Below, one piece after another: positions 8,739 through 17,229 of a stretch of DNA of 54,815 nucleotides. The position numbers were made by a program, and so were the translations under genes. Each line of letters starts with the position of its first letter. Within the stretch, counting starts at the first letter, position 1. The notes under the pieces were generated by a model. It worked only from the letters and a program-made list of their open reading frames with translations, made no database searches and was not told where the DNA came from. Origin of the DNA: a virus; IMG/VR virus record IMGVR_UViG_3300020200_000038, positions 1-54,815 of that record, one strand, 5' to 3'.

Positions 8739-9113
8739 TTAAACTAGATCCTTTCTTACCCATGAAAGAGTTGCTTCATCCCATTGGTAATGCTCACCAT
8801 CAACAGGATAGGAAACAGGTGCATTCCAAAAACAGGTGTTTTCATCTAATATCCAGGATGCAAACGGTTTTGGAGGAATGAACGTATTACGATCCACATC
8901 GTATGTGTAACCAATCCCCGCATAATTCTTGCGGAACGGTATGCCGCCATTAGAATGAACACCACCGTGGGTATTATATGAGGTGCGCTTACATGGTTGA
9001 CCTCGGAATGCGCTATAATGCGCTTCCCAATCGATCCCTTCTTCACCTTCATTTTTGCCGACAATCACTTCAGTAACAATGCTGTTTTCATTAAGAAATG
9101 CATAATGTGCCAT
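8739..9113 (-). CDS. Conserved small tail-associated protein of marine phages (124 aa)
   Basis: The sequence begins MAHYAFLNENSIVTEVIVG and carries a conserved core: YNTHGGVHSNGGIPFRKNYAG, then YTYD, FIPPKPFASW and WDEATLSWV. This combination is a widespread protein found next to tail-fibre genes in cyanophages and other marine phages, usually annotated as structural or hypothetical (family knowledge). It lies directly after the glycine-rich fibre gene (13-bp gap), consistent with a tail or fibre accessory role. Length is typical of the family. About 95 bp separate it from the next gene; I see no terminator there. Confidence 0.8.
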   Translation of the reverse strand: MAHYAFLNENSIVTEVIVGKNEGEEGIDWEAHYSAFRGQPCKRTSYNTHGGVHSNGGIPFRKNYAGIGYTYDVDRNTFIPPKPFASWILDENTCFWNAPVSYPVDGEHYQWDEATLSWVRKDLV

Positions 9114-9125
9114 TATTAACTCCTG

Positions 9126-10070
9126 TTAACTCCAAGAAACATTACCTGTGCCAGCGGTGAATATGGTTATTTTAGAATTGCCAGAAGTAGATGTGGAGTA
9201 AGTCAGACCACCGCCCGGATTGGAGATGGTAAAGGTATTAGGATATTGAATGATAACCACCCCTGAACCGCCAGACCCTCCAATGCTACTGGCAACTCCT
9301 GATGCTCCACCACCGCCACCTCCGGTATTTACTGAGCCAGAACTTCCATTGCCAGTACTGGAACCATTGCCACCGCCACCAGCACCACCAAGTCCGGCGG
9401 CTGCGTTCCCCGATGTCGTATTTCCACCACCACCACCACCGCCAGCCCTGGTCACGGAAGAACCGGTAATGGATGACGCGGTGCCAGCTCCACCAACACC
9501 GCCAGAGCTTGTGGTACCGTCCGCTCCTGCTGCACTAGCACCACCTCCTCCACCACCTCCATTATTATCTCCAGAGGTAAAGCCCTTACCGCCGGCAGAT
9601 CCTTCAGCTGGAGAGTATCCGCCAGAGTTGCCTGCCCCGCCAGCGCCGTGGTCCCACGAACCGCCTCCGGAACCGCCAGAAAACCCATCATATTCTCCAG
9701 TCGGCCTGTTCGGACCTCTTCCACCACCTGACGAAGTTGTCGTCGCAAAAACAGAATTGCTACCTTGCGTACTATTAGTCCCGCCTGCCCCTACAGTAAC
9801 GACGTAATTAGTAGATGGGACTATAGATTGAGAAGTAAATGACCGGTAACCACCAGCACCACCGGCACCCATACCCCACTGTGTAAAGACGCCGTTTGTT
9901 CCACCACCACCACCACCTGCTACAACAAGGTAATCTGCGAGAAAAGAAGAAAGAGGCCAATTGCCTGCCTGTCGTGCTTTGGATTGCTCTTGCAAACCCC
10001 ACACCCCAGAAGCGCTGGTGGTGGTTGGATTGTTTGCTACTCCAATAATTCCACCATTCCAACGTACCAT
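9126..10070 (-). CDS. Glycine-rich tail fibre / adhesin (314 aa)
   Basis: I place the start at the ATG at 10070, where the upstream gene's stop overlaps it (TAATG). Residues ~45-270 are extremely glycine- and serine-rich. The region opens with YLVVAGGGGGG and closes with GSGVVIIQYP, the hallmarks of the glycine-rich domain of phage adhesins, where polyglycine II helices present loops to receptors (family knowledge). The C-terminal ~30 residues (NPGGGLTYSTSTSG) resemble a short beta appendix. It probably recognises the host surface. It sits in a run of three fibre-like genes. Confidence 0.75.
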   Translation of the reverse strand: MVRWNGGIIGVANNPTTTSASGVWGLQEQSKARQAGNWPLSSFLADYLVVAGGGGGGTNGVFTQWGMGAGGAGGYRSFTSQSIVPSTNYVVTVGAGGTNSTQGSNSVFATTTSSGGGRGPNRPTGEYDGFSGGSGGGSWDHGAGGAGNSGGYSPAEGSAGGKGFTSGDNNGGGGGGGASAAGADGTTSSGGVGGAGTASSITGSSVTRAGGGGGGGNTTSGNAAAGLGGAGGGGNGSSTGNGSSGSVNTGGGGGGASGVASSIGGSGGSGVVIIQYPNTFTISNPGGGLTYSTSTSGNSKITIFTAGTGNVSWS

Positions 10071-10444
10071 TAGGAGATTTCCTCGTAAGAACAAACCACC
10101 TTGAGGTCATTGGCCGCGCTAGCAGTCGCACCGATTGACTTGTTTTCTTCTAAGTAAATTGAGGTATTTTTATCAATCACCACCAAAGATGCGTCCGCAG
10201 GGACCAGCACCGTGTTGACAATTTGTGTTGCTGTGCCACTGATATTAGCCAAAGAATACAGGTTTACGGTAATTTCAGCACTATTAGTTCCATCCACATT
10301 TGAGACAATCAGCGAGTTGATCTTGAAAACCTTATTGCTTCCAGCTGTATTCTCGACCACCAAGGTGGCATTGGTCGAGGTGAGATCGGTAACCGCAGTC
10401 TTGCCCCGAATATCGGTAACATTGACGATGTTTGGGTTTGCCAT
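10070..10444 (-). CDS. Small beta-rich fibre-associated protein (124 aa)
   Basis: A compact protein dominated by beta-prone S/T/V/N segments with no charged catalytic cluster, ending in VVCSYEEIS. It lies between the repeat-containing fibre gene (10-bp gap) and the glycine-rich fibre gene (TAATG overlap), so it is probably a structural accessory of the fibres. Function inferred from context only. Confidence 0.65.
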   Translation of the reverse strand: MANPNIVNVTDIRGKTAVTDLTSTNATLVVENTAGSNKVFKINSLIVSNVDGTNSAEITVNLYSLANISGTATQIVNTVLVPADASLVVIDKNTSIYLEENKSIGATASAANDLKVVCSYEEIS

Positions 10445-10454
10445 TTAATTGCTC

Positions 10455-11729
10455 CTATCCGAAAACAAGTGACATTGCTATTGCTTTGCCAGTATTAATA
10501 CCGCCCAATGAAGAAAGGGCCGCGCTTGCAGATGTCTGCCCCGTTCCGCCGTTTGCAATTGCCAGCGCATTGGTGGGCGTTAAAGTCGTGGCTGTCAGCG
10601 CACCTGTGCTGGGGTTGAAAGTCAGTTTGGTCGATGAGACATCAAAGGTTGTTTCTGTGCCTGTAGTCAGGTCACTAAATGTAAGATAACGGGTTGCATT
10701 AGTTGTTGTATCGTTCGTAATTGTAATACCGCTTGCTGACCAGGTAGGGGCTGAAGCTCCGTTTGAAGTCAATACATACCCCGACGTTCCGGTTGAGTTT
10801 GCAAGGGCCAGGGTGCTGGTGATATTTAAAGTTGTGACCTTTGCCGAGGCCGCCGTTGTCTGACCGATGGCCACGTTATCCATGGTTGAGGCAGTTGTTG
10901 GGTTAATAGTCAGCGCACCAGCCGGAGATATTGCAACCGTTCCTGTTCCTGTTGGACTAATGCTGACCGCTGCGTTTGCAGGATTTATAGTAGTCGCAAC
11001 TTCAAGGGATAAGTTATTTCCACCACTAGATCCCCATTGCATCTGAGAAGTCCCGCTTGCATTTTGCAAAATTCCGCCTGTAGATGAAGTCGCCTTAAAT
11101 ATTGGACTACTAACTCCCGTACCATTCGCTACGACAGTAATATCCGTTATTCCAGTTAGTGAGCCTCCAGTTATAGATACAGAAGAAGCATTTTGTGTTG
11201 CTATACTTCCAAGACCTAGATTAGTACGGGCATCTGTCTGATTGCTAGCACCAGTACCACCATCAGAAACCGTAATATCTGTTATTCCAGTTACTGAACC
11301 CCCAGTTATAGATACAGAAGAAGCATTTTGTGTTGCTATACTTCCAAGACCCAAATTAGTACGAGCATCTGTCTGATTGCTGGCACCAGTACCACCATCT
11401 GCGACAGTAATATCCGTTATTCCAGTTACTGAACCCCCAGTTATGGCAACTGCATTAGCTGCTTGAGTAGCTATAGTACCAAGTCCTAATGCTGTTCTAG
11501 CATCAGCAGCAGTAATTGAACCAGTACCACCTTTAGTAATAGGTAATATACCAGTTGTACTTGTTGTAAGCGAAATTGATGCACCGCCACCTGCAGTACC
11601 ATCATGATTGTGTCCTGTAGCTGCATGCATAGAGCTGGTGATATCATTAAATTCTGCCGTAAAATGAGATGCTTGAATTGTAGCAGCAGTCACAATATCA
11701 TTTCTACTATATATATAACCTACTGGCAT
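10455..11729 (-). CDS. Tail fibre protein with 45-residue repeats (424 aa)
   Basis: A GGAG precedes the ATG at 11729 at good spacing. The N-terminus (MPVGYIYSRNDIVTAATIQAS...FNDI) resembles the conserved fibre start that attaches to the tail. The middle contains three copies of a 45-residue unit built around DGGTGA-x-N-Q-T-D-A-R-T-N-L-GLG-x-IAT and ITGGS(V/L)TGITDITV. GGTGA blocks are typical of phage tail-fibre shafts. The C-terminal part is Ser/Thr-rich and ends with SLGGINTGKAIAMSLVFG, a plausible trimerisation or receptor tip. Variation among the repeats is slight. Confidence 0.8.
   Translation of the reverse strand: MPVGYIYSRNDIVTAATIQASHFTAEFNDITSSMHAATGHNHDGTAGGGASISLTTSTTGILPITKGGTGSITAADARTALGLGTIATQAANAVAITGGSVTGITDITVADGGTGASNQTDARTNLGLGSIATQNASSVSITGGSVTGITDITVSDGGTGASNQTDARTNLGLGSIATQNASSVSITGGSLTGITDITVVANGTGVSSPIFKATSSTGGILQNASGTSQMQWGSSGGNNLSLEVATTINPANAAVSISPTGTGTVAISPAGALTINPTTASTMDNVAIGQTTAASAKVTTLNITSTLALANSTGTSGYVLTSNGASAPTWSASGITITNDTTTNATRYLTFSDLTTGTETTFDVSSTKLTFNPSTGALTATTLTPTNALAIANGGTGQTSASAALSSLGGINTGKAIAMSLVFG
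11137..11541. repeat. Three 135-bp direct repeats in the fibre gene
   Basis: Blocks beginning at 11137, 11272 and 11407 share a 135-base period (45 codons). The first two are nearly identical and the third has diverged. They encode the GGTGA-containing shaft repeats. Confidence 0.85.
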
Positions 11730-11732
11730 TTA

Positions 11733-13310
11733 TTATCTCCGTCCTGCAATCGCATAATCAATCACAAACCCTTGAATAGTATGTGATGAGTCAGTGGCAC
11801 TAGCTACAGAAAAATTTAAAGCTACTTCAAAACCTGAACCTACAGTATTTTTTGTTAATACAGAATTATCTTCAGTACCATAAGTTGCATTTCCATAAGT
11901 CCCTGTACCATAAACAGAATTAGAGGAAGTTTTAGTAATTGTAATATTGGCTGGTTGTATGATACCGAAAGCATTGTGGTCATATTCTAGACCAAGATTT
12001 ATGGTTGTTGTACCTTCAACTTTATAAAATATTTTTACTCTATGCAGTGTTTTTCTTATACCTGGGTCACCAAAAGTAATATCAGCAGTGCGAAATATGG
12101 AAGTAATTGCTGTATTATTAAAATTAACTCCATTTTCCTGCCGATAAACAAACCCATCAAAACCCCCATGGATTACATATTCATCTTCATTAATAAATGA
12201 TGAGTCAACTGTATGAGGTTTAATGCCTTTTAATGTTGACCATTCCCATACTAATCCGCCCTCACTTTGAGAACGAATACCACCCAAGATACCTAAAGCT
12301 TGAGTTTCAGCTTGACCGGTAGTAGGATAAAATACTCTATATTGATTTTTCTTACGAACAGCAGTAGCTACAACATTGTTAACCCCTGCTGTAGGTACCA
12401 TAGAATTAGCAGTTGATTGAATATTACGTGAGATTGAGCCTAGTTCAAAGTCATCATTTCGTTCAGTTGCGGCAAGAGTTCTGACACCATCCGGACCAAC
12501 GAACAGGATATCACCACCAACTTCAACGATACTATTAGGTGCGATACACCCAATATTTTCAGTAATAGGTAATAATTGAAAATCTAGAGTATTAGAACCG
12601 GTCAGTCTATGAATACTGTTTTCACAAAAAATAATAAGTTGATCACGAAAACGAACTAAACCAGTAATAGTATCGCCAACAACTAAAGTACCTGAATTTC
12701 CACCACTAAAAGCTGTTTCAGCAAGATTATTACACCATTTAATCTCACCGGTATTAGCTGTGTAACCAGCATAGAATATGTAATTCTTAAATTCTTCTAT
12801 ATATTTAGGATTAACTGGTGCCCCAAGACCTGCGGTAGTATTAATTAATGTATAAGTTGTGCCATCCCATCGTGCAGGAAAATCAACACCATCAACCATA
12901 ATAACACGTTTAATACCAGTCCAGTTATAGCGTACAAAATTGTATTTACTTTGAAAACTAGTACGTGGAGTGGCGCCATTAATAGCTGTACCCCAACCAG
13001 AACCAATACTGAAGAATACATCGCTATTATTAGTTCCAGAGCGCTTCTTGGCAGCAAGAACACCAGCCCCAAATACGCATACACCTAAGACTGGAGCACC
13101 TGCTTGTCCTGTAACTTCATTAAGATCGAACTTATTAAAACCACTAAGACGACGATAGCCACCGCCTAAAGCAGGCTCATAATTCTGAAGCTTAAGAGCA
13201 TGACCAGGCTTTAAACTCAAAATGTTAGAATGAGTTTGAAGACCACCTTCACAAATACCCATAAGGGGCTTAATTTTGTCGCGTTCGCCTGTTCCAGAAA
13301 GTTGAGCCAT
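11733..13310 (-). CDS. Head-closure / tail hub beta-propeller-like protein (525 aa)
   Basis: The protein begins with KPLMGICEGGLQTHSNI and has repeated beta-rich blocks such as LVRFRDQLIIFCENSIHRL and SIVEVGGDILFVGPDGVRTL. These are characteristic of podovirus DNA-stabilisation or tail hub proteins (P22 gp10 or T7 gp12-like beta-propellers). The length fits (about 470-800 aa in relatives). It lies immediately after the head-tail adaptor gene, the standard order. It probably plugs the portal-adaptor complex after packaging and forms the tail tube base. Assignment to one of these two families is uncertain. Confidence 0.65.
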   Translation of the reverse strand: MAQLSGTGERDKIKPLMGICEGGLQTHSNILSLKPGHALKLQNYEPALGGGYRRLSGFNKFDLNEVTGQAGAPVLGVCVFGAGVLAAKKRSGTNNSDVFFSIGSGWGTAINGATPRTSFQSKYNFVRYNWTGIKRVIMVDGVDFPARWDGTTYTLINTTAGLGAPVNPKYIEEFKNYIFYAGYTANTGEIKWCNNLAETAFSGGNSGTLVVGDTITGLVRFRDQLIIFCENSIHRLTGSNTLDFQLLPITENIGCIAPNSIVEVGGDILFVGPDGVRTLAATERNDDFELGSISRNIQSTANSMVPTAGVNNVVATAVRKKNQYRVFYPTTGQAETQALGILGGIRSQSEGGLVWEWSTLKGIKPHTVDSSFINEDEYVIHGGFDGFVYRQENGVNFNNTAITSIFRTADITFGDPGIRKTLHRVKIFYKVEGTTTINLGLEYDHNAFGIIQPANITITKTSSNSVYGTGTYGNATYGTEDNSVLTKNTVGSGFEVALNFSVASATDSSHTIQGFVIDYAIAGRR

Positions 13311-14419
13311 TACATGCCACTAAAGATTAACGGTAAATGAGTTGATTTTCTAAAATATTCCCTGCCAACAATGCGATCTGATTTATTAATTAATTCAATA
13401 CGCATATGTTTTAGGTTCTTTTCATAGTTCTGATTAATTAATATAGCTCCGTCACTATTCTCACGGAATAGATATAGATAATATAAAGCACGATCTTCAA
13501 TAACATGATGAAAACGTACTGGAATTGGAGAAATATCACTATTTACAGTCATACGATCTGCTTGTTTCCAGTAAGTGTAAGTTACTAGATAATCGTCATT
13601 AGGAACTGGTGTAACACCAAAACCATCATCTTTAGTTGCAAATACAAATAGAGGTTTTGAGTATTCACTTGGTTGAGCATAAGAATCCTGGACACTATAA
13701 AGGCGATTATAGCGATCTAACTCCATATACTCTAACTTCTCTTCTTGAATTTCACGGAACACTTGAACTAAATCAACAGCTCTATTTTCATTAGCTGAAT
13801 TAAGAAAATCAATAAAGGTATTTGCAGTAGTGGCTACAAAAGTTACAGTAAAGAAATTCCATCCACCAGCATTTACAGTTCCCATGGATTTAGAAGTATA
13901 GATTTCACTTCCACCGGAAGTTGAGCCAATTCGTAAATTAATCGCTCCGTCGAAATATCGTACAATAATCCTATATGTCTGTGTTGCTACGGTAGCTATA
14001 CTTTGTTCAGCAATGCCTACACCAGCAGCCCCACCATTTAATTGTAACCTACCATTACCACTTGAGATATGAGCAATAGTACCAGTAGCAGTAGATAAGT
14101 TACTCCAGTTTGTTATATTACTAGTAAATGCACCGTTAGTTACTAGATCAGCCGGCTTTAGAAAAAAACTCTCCCAGTCAACAGAAGTATAGCCTGTAGG
14201 GAGACTATACAACCGCTGACCGGGAGTTAATGTTTGACTTCCTGATTGAACGTTAAATGGCCACTCTAATTCTGTATTATTAATATCATCTATAGCATCA
14301 AGTACTGCTCGAGTTACGTAGTCTTGTATACTGGTATTAGCACCAGCTGCTACGCTAGTAATTTGTACTTCATTAACTCTCGATAATACATTATTACACA
14401 ACTGTAAATAAGTGGCCAT
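13310..14419 (-). CDS. Head-tail adaptor (gp4/gp11-like) with an inserted carbohydrate-binding-like domain (369 aa)
   Basis: Residues 1-90 (LCNNVLSRVNEVQI...AVLDAIDDINNTELEWPFN...GQRLYSLPTGY) and residues ~225-369 (KLEYMELDRYNRLY...YTYWKQADRM...ALYYLYLFRENSDGA) together match the adaptor or tail-tubular-A pattern of podoviruses. Between them, at residues ~93-215, is a beta-sandwich-like block that begins LVTNGAFTSNITNWS and resembles a carbohydrate-binding module: asparagine- and glycine-rich, with a terminal FIDFLNS segment. The adaptor binds the portal and receives the closure protein. The insertion would sit on the outer face of the neck and could bind glycans. Its order right after the capsid genes supports the call. 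Confidence 0.7.
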   Translation of the reverse strand: MATYLQLCNNVLSRVNEVQITSVAAGANTSIQDYVTRAVLDAIDDINNTELEWPFNVQSGSQTLTPGQRLYSLPTGYTSVDWESFFLKPADLVTNGAFTSNITNWSNLSTATGTIAHISSGNGRLQLNGGAAGVGIAEQSIATVATQTYRIIVRYFDGAINLRIGSTSGGSEIYTSKSMGTVNAGGWNFFTVTFVATTANTFIDFLNSANENRAVDLVQVFREIQEEKLEYMELDRYNRLYSVQDSYAQPSEYSKPLFVFATKDDGFGVTPVPNDDYLVTYTYWKQADRMTVNSDISPIPVRFHHVIEDRALYYLYLFRENSDGAILINQNYEKNLKHMRIELINKSDRIVGREYFRKSTHLPLIFSGM

Positions 14420-14431
14420 TTATTATCCTAA

Positions 14432-14893
14432 TTAGGTAACACGAATTGTAGTTACATTAGCAGCATCAGTTGCATCTGCTACCAGCCAATAGAAATGGGC
14501 TACACCAGTAGTACCTGGATTTGCACCAGCAAAGGTTAGCCGTGCTGTGACACCAGCAGTCGAATAACCAAACATGGTGTTGTTGGTAAGATGTCCAACA
14601 GTCGCCAGTGACTGGGCGCTAAGCCAACGAGTAGCTGAACTTGAGTCACCAACACTAACTGTAGACGAAGCTGCAAAGGCTGTGCTAATGAATACACCAG
14701 CACCTGTGCAAACACTCCCGATAGGGAATGTCATAGGATCTAGTGTATCACCGTTTACTAGTGTTACAGCTGAACCAGCAGCGGTCTTAATCTGACCGTT
14801 CTGAAGAAAAAAGCTGAAAACACGTACACCCTTAAGATTTGATGGATGCTGCCCAGCGGCAGGAGTTCCACCATTATGGACATAAGCGACCAT
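14432..14893 (-). CDS. Putative capsid decoration / head protein (153 aa)
   Basis: A beta-rich protein with alternating A/T/V/G segments and no charged catalytic residues, placed 12 bp after the major capsid gene and before the adaptor gene. In podoviruses this slot is usually a decoration protein or head fibre. Segments such as PMTFPIGSVCTGAGVF and a C-terminal TTIRVT are compatible with a small beta-barrel. The role is inferred from position. Confidence 0.6.
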   Translation of the reverse strand: MVAYVHNGGTPAAGQHPSNLKGVRVFSFFLQNGQIKTAAGSAVTLVNGDTLDPMTFPIGSVCTGAGVFISTAFAASSTVSVGDSSSATRWLSAQSLATVGHLTNNTMFGYSTAGVTARLTFAGANPGTTGVAHFYWLVADATDAANVTTIRVT

Positions 14894-14905
14894 TTAAATG
14901 CCTCC

Positions 14906-15832
14906 TTATGAGAACTTGACGAATGCACCAGCTAGTGCATCACCGCGTAATGTTTTACGACCATAAAGGTGTAAACCACGTACAACGTCAGCAAAGCTGT
15001 CAGGATCGCGAATCATCTCAGTCTTTGCGATCTGAGAGGCAGTTACAGTGCTGGACATATGACCAGCAAGAACCATTGTAGTGGCATCCGTAAAGGTGCT
15101 ACTTGGGGTTTCACTATTAGGTGGTAGGTTGTTCGACATGTATGCAGTCATACCACGGATTGGTTTGTTGGTAACAAGACCATTACGTAGTGGTGACACG
15201 CTATCGCCAGTAACCTGAACTTCTATCAGTTTGCTATTTTCGTCAGCCATTTTCTCCCAGAAAGCTGGTGAGCCAACAACCCAACGACCATCAGTTGGTA
15301 CGTTGTCTTCGTCAAGTAGACGATTTAGACGGTTTAGAACAGCTAGTGGCGTAATTTGACCAGCACTGAAACCTACAGTAGTAGCAGAAGTAACAGTACC
15401 ATAGTTGTTGCCAGTAGCAATCTGAAGACGCATATATTCAAGAATTTCTTTATCAAACTGATCTTTCAAACCATAAGCAGCTGAACTAGTAGCCATGGTT
15501 TCCCAGTTGATATGGGCATGCTTTGCTTCAATGTCATCGACCTTGAATGCAAAAGCATTAGCTTTATCAACAATAAGTGAAATTTCATCATCTATTAGGT
15601 CCTGTGGTACTACGGTTTGACCACGGGCATAAGATGAAACAGCAACTGTTGGCTCGTTGATAATCTTAACAGTATCACCGAAATTCTCAATTTCGCCAGC
15701 GTAATCAGTGTTAGTGATGTCCTCAACAACTGAGGTACGACGGAAGAACTTAAGAACCTTCTTACTGTAGATTACAGGAGTAAAGTTGCCATTGGGCAGG
15801 TTGGTATAACCAGCTGAACGTGCAAAAGCCAT
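14906..15832 (-). CDS. Major capsid protein (HK97/P22-coat type, 308 aa)
   Basis: A strong AGGAG lies before the ATG at 15832. The protein shows the arrangement of phage coat proteins: an N-terminal arm (MAFARSAGYTNLPNGNFTP), then an E-loop-like region (ENFGDTVKIINEPTVAVSSYARGQ), a helix with DKANAFAFKVDDIEAKHAH, and a P-domain segment (RLNRLLDEDNVPTDGRWVV). The match to DNA-phage capsids lacking the extra P22 insertion domain is good at 308 residues. It is directly preceded by the scaffold candidate, as in P22 and T7. It would form the icosahedral shell. Confidence 0.85.
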   Translation of the reverse strand: MAFARSAGYTNLPNGNFTPVIYSKKVLKFFRRTSVVEDITNTDYAGEIENFGDTVKIINEPTVAVSSYARGQTVVPQDLIDDEISLIVDKANAFAFKVDDIEAKHAHINWETMATSSAAYGLKDQFDKEILEYMRLQIATGNNYGTVTSATTVGFSAGQITPLAVLNRLNRLLDEDNVPTDGRWVVGSPAFWEKMADENSKLIEVQVTGDSVSPLRNGLVTNKPIRGMTAYMSNNLPPNSETPSSTFTDATTMVLAGHMSSTVTASQIAKTEMIRDPDSFADVVRGLHLYGRKTLRGDALAGAFVKFS

Positions 15833-15849
15833 TTTATTCTCCTATAAAA

Positions 15850-16686
15850 TTAATCCCGAATTCTACCTTCTTTTCGGGCCGCGTCGATCTCGTCTTCTAG
15901 ACGGTCAAAGTCGCGTTCTGATAGACGTGCAATTTCTGCAGTGGTCCAAATCTTCTTGCCAGGCTTATCAGTCTGAGATTTCGAGCGAGGATTAACTTCA
16001 AGAGCTGCATCTGCATTCAAGCCAGCTGCCTTGCTCTTGCTCTTCACAATTCCTCTATCATTTTTGTATATATCAATAGCACGAATTGCTAACCTAGCTT
16101 TACCAGGATTGTTGTAGACCCAATCCTGTAATTCTTGATCTTGTTCTGCTGCCCAGTCGTGGAAATCGGCACTATTACTAAGCTCATCAAAATCAGGATG
16201 CAGCTTCTTAATTTCTAGGATTGCTTTGTCCACAGCTGTTTGCTGATTAACAGTCTTCAAATCCTCAATCTCTTCACGAAGATTGTCTAAATCCTTGTCC
16301 TTTTCAAGACGGGAAATAGCTTTCATCATTTTATATGCTTCAGGAAACTTATTTCTGAAATGCTGTAAATCTTCCGCAGAAGTAATTGGAGTATTTGGTA
16401 GATTGCTTGCTCTAGCAGTAGCAGTTTCTAGTTGCTTAATTCGTGTTCTTAATTCACCTACGGTTCTGTCATAATGACCTTTCAGATCGCCATAACGCTT
16501 TTTGTAGGTTTTCTCTTCGGGCTTTAGCTCTTCAACAGGTTCGTTAGCTTGAGTGGCAGCGTTTAGCTGTTCTGCCTTTGAGGTAGCTGTTTCATCTTCC
16601 TCTTCCTTAACTCGACGATAGTGTCCACGGTAAGGAAGTACCCGCTCTTCAGTCGTTACAGTAGTAGCTGTTTCTTCATTTGCCAT
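15850..16686 (-). CDS. Scaffolding protein (278 aa)
   Basis: A highly charged, helical protein immediately upstream of the coat gene. The first ~60 residues are acidic and unstructured. Residues ~60-100 (YKKRYGDLKGHYDRTVGELR) and ~130-165 (ISRLEKDKDLDNLREEIEDL) are coiled-coil-like. The C-terminus ends in a charged helix (ERDFDRLEDEIDAARKEGR), as in scaffolds that bind coat through a basic/acidic C-terminal helix. Position between portal and coat genes is the classical one. It would direct procapsid assembly and then leave. Confidence 0.8.
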   Translation of the reverse strand: MANEETATTVTTEERVLPYRGHYRRVKEEEDETATSKAEQLNAATQANEPVEELKPEEKTYKKRYGDLKGHYDRTVGELRTRIKQLETATARASNLPNTPITSAEDLQHFRNKFPEAYKMMKAISRLEKDKDLDNLREEIEDLKTVNQQTAVDKAILEIKKLHPDFDELSNSADFHDWAAEQDQELQDWVYNNPGKARLAIRAIDIYKNDRGIVKSKSKAAGLNADAALEVNPRSKSQTDKPGKKIWTTAEIARLSERDFDRLEDEIDAARKEGRIRD

Positions 16687-16763
16687 TTTTGTCTCCTTTG
16701 TTAGGGTCGAAAATCGAGTAGCCTATCGAGAAGACCGACCTAGGGGCTGATTGCTCAGGTGGC

Positions 16764-17210
16764 CTAAAAGATTGACTTGTCTGGTAGTTGCCTCCCACCA
16801 TTAGGCTGTGGTGGTGCTGATGTTGACCTAGCTGGTCCAACTGGCGGTGACCCGGTAATCTCACTATCTTCCGCGAAGGAATCCTCGTCAGGTCCGGTAT
16901 TCAACGTAGTCGCAACTACATCAGCTAGAATATCTATGGATGTAGGGCCTAGTGCTTCTTCTAGCTGATTTATGAATGCATCGAATATCTGTCTAATTGA
17001 CTCATATTGCGCTTCAGGTTGCAGCTGTTCAAACTTCTGTCTAATTTGTTGCGGATCTTGCTCTCCGGCAGGTTCATCAAAAGAAGGTTGTGCCTGAGCT
17101 TGTGCCATTGGTCGTTGCATTGATCGTTGCACTGGTTGCGGCATTGGTTGCTGCATTGGTTGCGGCATTGGTTGCGGCATTGGTTGCTGCATTATAGTTG
17201 GTTGTGGCAT
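16764..17210 (-). CDS. MPQ-repeat small head-region protein (148 aa)
   Basis: I choose the ATG at 17210 because GGAG lies directly upstream at good spacing; a longer frame to 17330 has no such site and its extra codons are the tandem repeat ending the neighbouring gene. Residues 1-40 are a low-complexity PMPQPMQQ array made from a roughly 12-base tandem unit. After that a helical segment (QQIRQKFEQLQPEAQYESIRQIFDAFINQLEEAL) and an acidic, proline-rich tail follow. It lies between the patchwork protein and the scaffold. Probably a head-assembly accessory; no family recognised. Confidence 0.6.
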   Translation of the reverse strand: MPQPTIMQQPMPQPMPQPMQQPMPQPVQRSMQRPMAQAQAQPSFDEPAGEQDPQQIRQKFEQLQPEAQYESIRQIFDAFINQLEEALGPTSIDILADVVATTLNTGPDEDSFAEDSEITGSPPVGPARSTSAPPQPNGGRQLPDKSIF

Positions 17211-17229
17211 GTTATTCTCCTTAAATTTT

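Noticed and set aside
9250-9807. Proline-rich 185-codon plus-strand frame
   Set aside because: It is the antisense of the glycine-rich fibre gene; the proline runs are just reverse-complemented glycine codons.
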